DNA from: Channa striata
Lineage: Eukaryota > Chordata > Actinopteri > Anabantiformes > Channidae
Assembly: GCA_033026295.1 (NCBI GenBank)
Contig: CM065170.1
Span: forward strand, 19,168,040 to 19,232,039
Reading direction: 5' to 3'
Length of the DNA: 64,000 bases
This document shows positions 50,701-61,979 of the stretch, one piece after another (position 1 is the stretch's first letter; each line of letters begins with the position of its first letter). The notes beneath the pieces were generated by a model, which saw nothing but the letters and a program-made list of their open reading frames with translations, did not search any database and was not told where the DNA came from. The translations under genes were made by a program, and so were the position numbers.

Positions 50701-51753
50701 TTGGCGAATTTTAAAATAATCATTGGACAGTTTAATGGTACCAGAATTAAAAATGTTAATAACTGTGCAGCCCTACAATTATCTAATGCTCACATACAGC
50801 ACCTCACTGCGTTTGAGCATGTAGACACAGTCTGCATTAGAACATCAACATGGAGAAGGAAAGGTGATGTAATGCAGCATTATTGTTGGTGCCAGACGAG
50901 TTGGTCTGAGCATTTAAAAAACTGCTGATCTCCTGCTGTGTTTTTATGCACAGCTATCGCTAAGGTTTACAGAGAATGACATCCAGCGAGCAGCAGTCCT
51001 CTGCAAGGAAATGCCTTGTTGACGCCAGAAAGCAGAAGAGAATGGCTAGACTGTGCTGATAAAAGGGAATAACTCAAATAACCATTTATTAGAATTTAAA
51101 TAAGCAGAATGCACAACGTCGAAACTTGAAGCAGATTAGCTACAGCACCTAGAAGAACACAACACTCCTGTCAGCTAGGAACAAGAAACTGAGGCTACAA
51201 TTTTGAGAGCCTCACCAAAGAAAAAGAAGATCGGAAAAACGTTGCCTGGCCTGATGAGACTGCATTCTACTACGACTTTCAGATGGTAGAGTCGGAATTT
51301 GGTGTAAACAACATGAAAGCATGGATCCAGATGCAGAAATATGCCTTTTTCTGTCTTGTTATTACTTCCTGATGCTCATGACAGATGTGAAGCAACTTCA
51401 TGAGGTGGGGCCAACCTGGTATTAGCAAGGTTTGGCTGGTGATCGGTGAAGTTCAGGTATGCCACACAAAGCTCTCTCCATACACCAGTCAGAGACAGAG
51501 CACTACATCAGGCTGACCCAGATTCCTCACCGTCTATTACAACATCACAAAAAATTAACAGATTGGACTTATCTCACTTTAAAACCTGCCGCAAGCATAT
51601 TCAGCACTGTACGCAGTTTTACCAGAGAGCCATTTCCATGCCAATGATCTTTTCCTCTCTTTACAGCAAGTTCTATAATTTATCATAGTTCCAGCATCTG
51701 ACAAGTTGTAACACCTCCTACAGAGACAGGACCAACAACCTTCTTTTGTGTTT

Positions 51754-51811
<58 letters not shown>

Positions 51812-54800
51812 CAAAATCTCCTCAGGTGAAACAGCTACCTGCTTTCTTAATACAGTCACACAATGTGAATTTAATGAAAAAAAAATACATGTAATTGTTA
51901 TTTGAGAGTTTAAGTATATACTGAAAGCAAAAGGTCAAAGAATCCAGGAGGATCTCTTTGCTAACAAGGATGAAAAAGTAGTGGATATAAACCATGAGGA
52001 TAACTCTGGTCATTTTCTAAACTAATCATATTATATAAACACTATGCATACACTTGTCAGCTGGCAGCATGGATTAGGTTGTCATCTGTGCCACAGTTTT
52101 ATATAATTGTCTAAAGGCTGTTTAAAAAAAATAAACTGACAGACACACGGCTGCACTGGGTGACATGTCTGTATTTCATTCCTCATCGTCTAGGCCCTAT
52201 TCTTTGCATGTTAACAGATCCAAGATCAAATAATGCTGGATGTTCTGAACCTAGATATGGATATCTAGTTATGTCGCTTCCATTTCAAACCAATTTGCGA
52301 AATGGACTAGAAAAACTGGATTTCACCTAGATCAGCATATTTCCCATTGGCTACATGTTAATGACGAAAGACAGAGACCGAGTGAGAGAGCGAGCGAGTG
52401 ACAGAGTCACATTCCTTAAATTCTGAATTGTGTTATCCCACCATATAAACAAACAAAAAACGTGTTTGCACACAGACATATGTTGATGATTGATTGATAT
52501 TAATATCTTTTGTGGTGGCTATCAAGAGACTGCTGCCATTGATGAATTAATGTATTATAAATTTTATATAGACCCACATACTATTGCATTTCGCAACTCT
52601 ATACAACTATTACAACACACAATTGTACATCTAGCACATCTTCTAGGTCAAACACCATTTAAATCTAAGAGGTTATCTTGTTTACATGTACTAAGCCTAA
52701 GACAAAACCTGCTTCTTAGTGGGCTTAAGATTTCAGATCGCTTCCCATGAGATGCTCAAAGAACAATCCAACAGTTTACGGATTAGAGTGGTACACATCT
52801 GGCTAAGCAGGTATTGCATGACAACTGTGTTTTAATCAGGTACAGCTCTAATGGAATACCCAGCAAAGCACAACAATGTGGGGTTTAATGGCACTTTATC
52901 CAAAGCAGATAAAACTTAGGGGGAAACTGGGCTCATAAGTCTCAACAGCAGAGGCAGCGAGACTGGTGTGAAGCCCCTCTCAGTGGTAGTCAACGCAGTG
53001 CGGGAGCTAAAGATGATGACTCACGTGTAATACAGTCAAACGCCCAAAAAAGGAAACAGCAGCGTGCTCTGACACATTTGAGTCACAGTAGACAATCTGA
53101 CAGTCTCACAGGCTAATGGAGCAAACACAGCATTTAGTGTGGAGTAGTCGCACTAGAGTCATTACACTGGCCTGTGCTCAAAAAGCAACCTTTATCTTAA
53201 CACTGGGGAACAGTGCTTTAAAAATGCCTCAACCATAACGGTAGCAAACGTACACAATTTAGCTTAAGAAACACATGTAAAACACAGAAAATGTATTTCT
53301 AGAATTTGACTGTTCAACAGAAACCTGGAAACTATTATTGTTTGGTGAAACTGCCTCATCACTGTCCGCAAGATAACTTCAGAAAAATTGCACTGCCCAC
53401 TCAACACTTAACATCTGCTAAAAAACAACAGCAAAAACAATAAGGGTAAAACCTGTTTTTGTTGTTTCACTTTATGGAATATTCAGTCTGAACTATTTTT
53501 GTAACAGATGTAAGTACATACTAAAAGCTTGGGATTTTTTTTTTTTTTTATGTTTGCTTAGATTCTGTCCAAGCCCTGGTCCCTTTGAAGGGACTCTCAC
53601 AGCGGTGATATTCAGCAGAGCTCACCTTGTGTGTACGCTGCATCATCAGAACCCATGCTGAGTCTGCGATGCTCACTCGGCCTCTCCCTGTGGGGCGACA
53701 GAGGGTCTGAGAGGTGGAGGGGGTCTGGCTCCACAAAGTGGTGGTCCGAGGGTAGGCTTAGGAGGTTGTTGGGCTCAAAAGTGGGGGAGACGACTCCAGG
53801 GGACACAGCTGGGGGCTTGTTGGGCGACACTGTGATTTTAAAAGTGTATTTGGTATTGGGCTGAGTAACCACAACGCGAGGAGACGAAGCCGTGCCTCCC
53901 GCTCCCACAGAGGCACGGGACTTTGGTGGATGATGGTGGATGTACGCAGGGCTCATGCTCACTTGGCCCCCCATGGTTCTGGGCCCAGAAGGCCCTTGCA
54001 AAGGTGGGTTGGCTGAGATGTAGACTGTGGGAGGGTTCCTACCCCCACTGTCATCACTAGAGGCATTGGCCGAAATGTAAAACTTAGGTTGGGAACGGGA
54101 GCCCGCTGAGGCCATGACAGCCTCTTCAGAGGATGTGGTAGCAGCAGTTGGTGGGCTGGCAGATATGTAAACAGTGGGCTGGCTGCGGCTCAGGCCAGGG
54201 CCTCCGATGGACAGAGGCGTGGTGGGGACGGCAGCCACGCCAGTTGAAGAGGAGGAAGACGAAGGGCAGGAGGAGGAAGTGGAGGATGAACGTGGCCCAC
54301 TGCTTGTCCGCAACACAGCTGTTGTAGTTGTGGAATTGTTCCTCTGGGGAGATTCAAGTTTGATCTCTATCTGATTCTTTCGTGGGCCAGTCGAGATGTT
54401 CTGGATGTTATACAGTGGGGGGGGCATGACGGAGGAGGAGGATAGGGAAGAAGAGCACGAGGAGACAGCGGAAGAAGAGGCCTGGCTTCCAGTGGAACCG
54501 AAAGAGGGTGCTTGGGGATTTGTGGGGGAGCTAATTGGCATGTAGACGTGAGAGGTCTGATGGCCCTGGGTCTGGTGTTGTGAGGTATGTGAGGCGTGCT
54601 GAGGGCCGGACCAGGAGCCAGACAGGGAGGGAGGGTGTGAGACCTGGTAGATCTGCTGCTGTGGCTGTGAAGTAGGGCTGTACTGGGCTCTGCTTCCTTG
54701 TGGCTGACTTTGTCGGGTTGTACCAGATTGGCTAACGTAGGGCCTGATGTAAATAGAGTTACCCTGTGGACTGCTTACTCCCGGCTGTGGCCCGCCATGT

Positions 54801-55738
54801 ATGTGCAAAGAAGTAGGGGTGTTGCGGCCTGTCTGGATGTTGGGGGCTAGCGTTACTGTGATTGGGTTGAAGCGTGGCATCTGCTGGCCACCTATTGGTG
54901 TTCCTTTGACCCCCAGAGGGTAGAGTCCAAGGTGCTGTGGAGGCTGCGGTTTACGTGTGGGCTCCATGACACCAAATACGCTGAGGCTGGGGGGTACCTG
55001 CACTGGGGCTGACTGGGGCTCCCGCTGAAAGAAGTCACTGTTAGGGGCCTGGCCTGTCTGTAGGGGCCCGTCACTCAGGCTATGTGCCAGAGTCCGGCTG
55101 CCGTTCATTCTCAGGCCGTCCCGAACTGGGGCCAAGTGCACATTCTGCGACTGCAGGCCCAGGTTCAGCTGGGTCATGTGATTACGCAGCCTTAACAAGC
55201 TGGGGTCGTCGGAAAAGCTCAGACTTTCTTCTTCGCTGTACAGGTAGCCCGGACTGACCTGAGACAAGTATTTACAACAGGCGTCTAGATTGTTGTTGTT
55301 CTGAAATAAAGAAATAGATAGATAAAGGGGAAGCTGAAATAAACTCATTTAGGCTTCTGTAGACAAATTACAATACAAAGTAAACATTCGTAGCTGCTTT
55401 TAAACATGGTTAAATCGTATAATCAAATCAGAACATTGTAGAATAGCTTGCTTTACTGTAAATTCATAAATCACACTCCAACAGTGACTCGTTTGTCTCA
55501 CAACGAGTCACTATTACATTTTCCACCACTTTCATGTATTGTACGATATTGTCACATTCACCAACATGGTGGTAATAAAAGATCCTTTTTAATAGAAGCA
55601 ATGGTTTTGCTGGGATCATGTATTTAGCCTGCATACCTGCAGAACACACTGAGAGACAACACCCTCTGGGACTTCAGGGAACTTCTGGCGCAGGTCATGC
55701 AAAACCTGAATATCAATCTGGTGGCTTCCCTGTGCCAT
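47764..55738 (-). CDS. tab2: TAK1-binding protein 2 (TAB2), ubiquitin-binding adaptor
   Basis: Six coding exons on the minus strand: 55738-55637, 55300-53626, 50354-50194, 49753-49660, 49039-48959 (or 48944) and 47903-47764. All phases close, giving 750 aa, or 755 with the longer exon 5 (human 693). The N-terminal CUE domain begins MAQGSHQIDIQVLHDLRQKF. The long exon 2 encodes a Ser/Pro/Gln-rich region that keeps conserved islands such as VTLAPNIQTGRNTPTSLHIH and PKSRASVGAGG. A coiled coil follows (KARMERLWHELELKKKKLEK). The C-terminal NZF zinc finger has C727, C730, C741 and C744, and retains T731/F732 and Q743, which in human contact K63-linked ubiquitin. The family brings TAK1 to ubiquitin chains in TNF, IL-1 and TLR signalling, leading to NF-kB and MAPK activation. 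Confidence 0.97.
50365..50381 (+). repeat. (CA)n tract beside the tab2 exon 3 acceptor
   Basis: Reads (GT)n on the tab2 strand, ending about ten bases before the acceptor GCTCTTCCAG|CATTG at 50354. Confidence 0.85.
50599..51445 (+). mobile_element. Internally deleted Tc1-like transposon in the intron before tab2 exon 3
   Basis: Starts CACTGGCCAATTTATGAAGT, the terminal type of a common fish Tc1-like family. Clear transposase blocks follow on the plus strand: TGGTGCCAGACGAGTTGG, GAAATGCCTTGTTGACGCC, GAAAAACGTTGCCTGGCC and AACAACATGAAAGCATGG. After about 51325 the sequence jumps to the family's 3' end (GGGGCCAACCTGGTATTAGC), so the middle of the gene is deleted. The right inverted repeat is eroded, so that boundary is approximate. 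It is opposite in orientation to tab2 and cannot make transposase. Confidence 0.82.
51756..51808 (+). repeat. Long (CA)n microsatellite
   Basis: About 26 uninterrupted CA units in the large tab2 intron 2, the longest dinucleotide tract in the window and a likely polymorphic marker. Confidence 0.95.
51809..53610 (-). other. Rest of tab2 intron 2
   Basis: About 1.8 kb of AT-rich intron without a recognisable gene, element or RNA. Confidence 0.5.
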
Positions 55739-55831
55739 TCGTATGTTGCCAGGTCAGGATTGCTTGTTTTGTTCAGCGCACTGAGGCGTCAGGTGTGGCA
55801 GCAAGTCACCTTCATCTTGAACATCTTCTGA
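55739..55831 (-). other. tab2 5'UTR part of the first coding exon
   Basis: On the minus strand a good acceptor (GTCTTTCATTTCAG) precedes about 55831, so the exon carrying the ATG at 55738 probably begins there with about 93 nt of 5'UTR. The promoter and earlier non-coding exon(s) must lie further upstream, possibly beyond this window. Confidence 0.55.
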
Positions 55832-58800
55832 AATGAAAGACAAAACCAAAGGGAGAGAGAGAGCAACAAATTTATCTTATTGCAGAGTAAAAAAACTAAA
55901 TTATACAAAAATTCACTCGGATCTGTTTTGCAAACCCAAAAGAGAAACCTCACACTGTCACATGAGTTGAAGTCTGTGTTTTGTTACCCTTCAATTTAAT
56001 GTGGCACTGTTTAATACAAACACCTACAATCACAACAAATGAGTTACAGATAGTTGCTCCAAGTCTATTTCCCATGTCTATCATCAGCTCAAAAATTAAT
56101 CCAACCACTTTCTCTGGTAATCTGCCTCTCTGGGCAGGCAGCTTATTTCAATTTGTTGCCTGAAAAACAATGATCCACAATCGAGGAAATTATGACATAT
56201 TTGCAGGAGGGTATTCACAACAATCACATCTTTTGTTTAAATCATTCATGTCTTTGGTGTTACAACATGTAAAACGAAGAACGTGTGTTACAGCAAATTG
56301 TGCAAATGGGATGTTTTGAATGAGAGGTCCATTCAAAAAAATATGACACACCAAACACACGCAGTTTTTCTCTGTGCCAATTATTAGTGTTACGTGGAAT
56401 GGAGGAACAAGTGAGTGACAATCTTAATAATTCAGAGAAATTACAGTTTTAAGAGTGATATTACCCAAAGCGACATTTGCGTATATTTGGGTAGGAGGAG
56501 CTATTTGACTACTATAAATAGGGGGAACCTGCATGCAAGAACCTCAACTTTGAGCGATCTGAGTTAAGTGTTTAACAGATCTGTAGCTATGTTTAAACTA
56601 ACTTGAACATCATAGGGCAATGTGGTTTCCCCAGCACTAGCCATGAAACACGAGATTAATTTCACGCACAACGCTATTAAGGCAGCTAGTTTATACAAGA
56701 AAAGTTTCTATTCTCATTTTTTAAAAGCTCAAACAATTTTTAAATGAGTCTTGTCACTGTTTTAAAAGATCATTCAATAACATTTGGATAGTCAAACTTA
56801 AAAACTATTAGACAAGGCTCTCACATGAACAGTCAAGTCAATGATTTCCTTGTCTTTTGCAAGTGTAAGCTATGCCACCAGACTGTGTCAAAAATGTTTT
56901 TTTTTTAAAAGGCAAAAACACAGCATGAAGAGCCTTTAGATGCCAACCAGAAGGAACCACTGCCAAATCTCAGATTGCATGTGAAGAACAAACAGTACTT
57001 ACTTTACTGTTTCTTGTGAAACCTAATTAGGGCTACAGAAAATGAACCTGACAGTTGCAGGTCAACAGTGTGGTTAGACTGTTTGCCTGCTTAAAAAACA
57101 AAAGGTCCACACCTCTTCACAATTTGCAATTATGGGCCTGCAGCCGACATGTGTGAGGGTGGCTCTGAGGGAGGCAGATTAGACCCCGCTGTCCCTGGGG
57201 GCGCTGGTGGAACAGAGCCTGGGGCAGCAGTGCAATGCCAGCAAAGATAGACACAAAGCTTCTATTGCTGAGGCTGTTATTCGCTGTGCCAAGGCAATGA
57301 CACACAGCCACACACTCAGTTCTGGAGGTAGTAGGCCTGCCATACTCCATCAATGGGCTCATTCACTCTGTCAAAGTGAATGCACCTAAAAATGTCCAAA
57401 TCAATTAAAGCTTAAATAAAACATGGACAAATAATTAACAGGAGCCTTTGGCAGAAATATAAGCCAGCACCTGATGCTGTGGTTGGTGCAACTGCCCGCA
57501 CAAATCTCGTTGGTGCAAACAAAGATTCTACACATAACTAGCAACAAAAACCACACAATAAAATGTCATGTCATTCTATCTTCTGGGTGCAAAGAATGGA
57601 ATGTTTGGATGTGACCTTGTCAAACCAAATCCTCCCAACGATGTGTCCTTCAGATATGATAAATATGAAATACAGTGGAAACCATAAGGGTCCCATCTAA
57701 ACTTCAATCAGAAGCACCCTCAACAGTTTTCTCCAACTGCCGTGTCTTGGCCCAGCAAAACTGTAACAAATAGAGGGAATAATTGGCAGTAGATACTGTT
57801 GAAGGATGCTGGCAGAGTGCCCACTCTTCCATGGAGGCAACAGACATACTTGTGTGGGTAGTACACACACTGACACATGCATTTACAGTATTGTAGAGTG
57901 GGGTATGCAAGCAGCTACTACTCTAAACAGTCATGTGCCTAAACTCATCTTGATTCATCACTTCCACAATAGGAAACAAGCTTGATACTGTATTTCACTT
58001 AAGTGAATAACAAAAAAAAGACAAATTTGCAAAAGAGAGTGGTTAATAAGTCAATGCAAAATATCCAAGCGTTAGCAGTGCCCAACAATGCAAAGAATGA
58101 ACTGGTGGAGGAAAAAGAAAATCTGATTGAATAATACCAGATCTTTTCTACATAGCAGTGGAAGATTTTGCTGGGTTGTAATATAGACTGGTTTCAGTTT
58201 CAGCATGGTTCACGCTGCCTCAGACGGCGTCCCTGGTGGAAACAAGTAAACAGCACTCCCACATGGGGTATACTACACTTTCTCTCAGGCTATTCTTTCC
58301 ACATTTTTCTTAGACCTATTTATATGCATTTGCCATTTGCCAAAAAGATGCGACTTGATTTGTATATTTTCTATTATTAATTATTCTGAATCAATGACTC
58401 TGAAGTCCTGCAGATCCTACCTTGCCTCCCACAGAGCACAGAACACACAGACTTGCATGGAAACTTTACTGAGGAGACTATTCTTAACAAAGGAGGTTTT
58501 GGAGTCATCACATAGCTGTGACGCACTGAATCAAAGTGATTTTCCACCATATTAATGTCAGAAGTACTACTAAAATAAATGAAAACAAAGATAAACTGCA
58601 ATTGTGCCACAAATGGAAACTTAAAACTGTTGTGCATCTTTAACAAGTTTGTCTTAAAACTTGTCATCTTAAAAGCTTTGGCCAAGCTTTGACCATAAAT
58701 CTAAAAAATTACAACGACTTCACATGCTCGAAATGAAAAGATTTACCACTTTACACTGTTAATAAGTTTCAGACAATAATATTTTGATTAATCAATTTAA

Positions 58801-59600
58801 ATTCCACATACTAATGACAAAATTAAGAGACAATACATTTACTGCAAATGTGTCAGGCCTGCACATGAGCTCCATACAGTCTGAGGCACTTCTTTTGTTC
58901 CAGGCAGTGTCTCCACAAAAGAAACAAACCACACTTTATGTGCAGATCCCAAATTGCACTCAACTGTGCCATGAAGCCTGGGCCTCACAGTGCACACTGA
59001 GCTGGGATCAACTCTGCAAAACAGCCTGCTCTGCTTTTAGTTGCTCCCTTTTGAAAACAGCAGTATAAGAGTCTTTGTGTGCAAGTGTGTGTATGTGTGT
59101 GTGTATGGTGGTGGGGTAGTGTGTGCAGGAAATCAAAAATTCTTCAGCACCGCAACCTGCAGCTGGTGGTTGATTGGAAGCAGGCAAGGGCACCAGCTCC
59201 CCAGGTCGACCAAACCCTTCTGAGGCACTCTGGGATATTTGGAGCTTCGGGAAACATGAAGATGCACCTCTCGAGTGGGTGCCCAGTGAAGCTGATGGAC
59301 TACAAGACCAACGCATGATAATTTTATTTTATTTATTGTCTGTAAACACTATGTTAAAAACATTTTAAAAAGTTGGTTGGTTGGATTTTTTCAGCTTTAT
59401 AAGGAAGGCAAGAAAAAGGTAAACAGATTAAGCTGCTGAGTGCTTTCTGCAGCTTTTTCCTCAGTATGCCCACATTACTGCGTGGACCGAGACGAAGGTT
59501 AAACAAACCTCCCTTCCACCACTTCATCCTCCTCTTCTCTCCTATCTTCTCAAGATACAAAACATAACCAGTTCTGTGGATAACAAACATGTGATCTCAT
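55832..59600. other. tab2 upstream intron or intergenic DNA
   Basis: About 3.8 kb, AT-rich, with only short unsupported ORFs. No CpG-rich first exon or RNA gene was recognised. Confidence 0.45.
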
Positions 59601-59759
59601 CTAGCAGCTTCTAAAAGTTTATGTGTGTTTATTTACAGAGCCTGACAGTTAGGTTCACCTGTAGTCACTTTGACCACAAGGAAAATGTGCCCTTCATCAG
59701 CTGCCACTGGCCAAGAACAATCAATTCCCAATCTGGAATCACAACCTTACAGGAGACTG

Positions 59760-60178
59760 CACAACACGCTTGTCTTCTCTTTCCCGTAGTCGTCTTTCTC
59801 CCTCTCTGTCCCCCTCTCTCTGTCCCTGTCTTCAGTTGTCCCCGGTTTTGGTGCTGTGTGTCTTCCAGTGCGCAGCTATTGGTCCTACTAACCTGCCCAG
59901 CATTTTTTGTTGCTGCTTTTGTTGCTCTGTTCTTTCCTCTCTCTCTCTCTCAGCCCAACCGGTCAAGGCAGATGTCCGCTCACCCTGAGCCTGGTTCTGA
60001 TGGAGGTTTCTTCCGGTAAAAGGAGTTTTTCCTCTCCACTGTTGCCTATGGCTTGCTCAAGGGGGATTTGTTGGGTTTTCTCTAAATGTTGGTATAGTCT
60101 TGACTTTATTAAGTAAAGTGCCTTGAGATGACCTTGAAGTAAATTGGCGCTATATAAATAAAGTTGAATTGAATTGAA
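59760..60178 (+). mobile_element. Dispersed fish retroposon 3' part with ATTGA tail
   Basis: Contains CTGATGGAGGTTTCTTCCGG, TTGCCTATGGCTTGCTCAAG and AAAGTGCCTTGAGATGACC, then GGCGCTATATAAATAAAG, ending in repeated TTGAA/ATTGA units. This string of motifs is a very common teleost repeat whose short-repeat tail suggests a retroposon 3' end. The class is uncertain and the left boundary approximate. Confidence 0.65.
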
Positions 60179-61949
60179 CTCAAAATGATATATAGGAATA
60201 TGAGAATTAAGACAAACACATGTCACTAGCAAAAAGATTTTTGACTTCAGCAATCCTTGCTTTTTTGAGAAATTATTGTAGTGATTTTTTTTTATTCACC
60301 CACAACCTTGCTTGCTGGCTGTATTGCTCACATCACAAACCTGATGCTGGATTCAATTATAATTTAATAACCCTAGTAAATAATGCAATTTTAAGCAGAA
60401 GCTGTTTCTACAAAGGGCATTTTGATTTTGTATCTCCAACGAGGATCAATCAGGTTTGTATTTCCACCTAACAGGACATAATACCCAAAAATTAATACAT
60501 ACAAGTATGTAGCAGTGTTTTAGCAGTGAAATGTGCAGTGTTTTTCCTTGCATTGTGGAAGCATTAATTGGCAGCTGACAAGCTGTAACACAGACTCTCT
60601 CATTGTGCAGGTGCAGTAAAATCTATAAGTTAACCTTCCAATGCAAGCGGCATTTTGTGGTCCATACCTTTAAAGCAGGCAAAACCATTGCATAATGTTG
60701 GGATTCGCTGCAAGCAGCACAGTATTCCTTTAAATTCTGTCACTGGCCAAAAGGGTGGAGATTTTATCCAACCAATCCAAATCAAGACAACGGGAGGAAA
60801 AAACGGTAATGTAAAACTTCAAAATGGGTACATAAAGCAGTTGGATGCATGTCTGAGCACTTTATATCACAAAATAGCACGATGTCAGCAAAGACGAGCA
60901 GCAGGGATCTGGCCCAACCCAACATTGGATTTCTGCTCTCTACAGTATATTCTAATTTATTATACTCCCTCTGTGCACATTTTGGTCCCTGTTACATAAC
61001 GATTGCCACAAAGAGACAACTTTTAGTTTTTCCCCTCAAAATAAAAATAACTTCCAAAATAATGTGCTACAAAATCAAGGTGTGGAGCAGTTAATGCTGG
61101 AAACTAACTCCAGGAAGCAGATGAGACAGATTTGGTTAGATGGCATCAGGGGGGGATAGAAAGACAGATAAAGGCATATTCCTCTGTCTTATGAGAATGA
61201 TGATACATTCAGTGATGCAGTTTCGAGTCACAAAAAGCCCCCATGCTTCCTGTTCTTTTAAATTCAGCACAGTCATTGTTTTACTAAAAACTGCACAAAA
61301 CACAAAGTAATATCAATGACATTATAGATGTATGTAAACTATTAAACATTTTAATTTAAAACAAAATTATAAAAAACTGCTTAAAATGGAGAAATTAAAA
61401 AAATTAATTCAAGGGTTTATGTTCTTTAATGTGAATGATAACTGTGCAGGGGGGGTTCAAACACCCATGAGAAGTTTGCCTAAACAAATAAAAGTATTAT
61501 AGTTATAAAATGTCTAGTTAGTAGTAGTTCAAGCAAGATTTATGTGTAAATGTGTTTTTTATTGTTTGTTTTTTTTTTGGAACGTAATCAGGCATCAGGA
61601 GGAGGGCTGCAGATAACTAGCCAAGAACTGCATGAATTTTGACTGACAAGGATAAAACCTAAAAACGCAAATCGTTATATTGTAGAGACGGAAAAGCTGG
61701 AGCTTTAAAGTCAAATTTCTGGGAAATAACTTTTTTGAAACCCTACAAGCAAAACATGTTTGTGATTTTGCATGATATACTGCACTTAAAATACTTATTA
61801 GTCCAATAACCATTTTAAATGTCATATCTACTATTCAGAACTAGTTTAAATGCATGAGTGTTGAAGTTGAGATTACACTTATATTTAAATGCTCAGAGCT
61901 ATATCTATTCCCCACACAATCATTTAGGGTACACTGACAGCTGAGCATA
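60179..61949. other. AT-rich DNA without recognised features
   Basis: About 1.8 kb. I see only homopolymer runs and short unsupported ORFs. Confidence 0.5.
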
Positions 61950-61972
61950 AATATATATATATATATATATAT
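61950..61972. repeat. (AT)n microsatellite
   Basis: About 11 AT units directly beside the 3' end of the LINE copy. Confidence 0.9.
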
Positions 61973-61979
61973 AAAAAGA

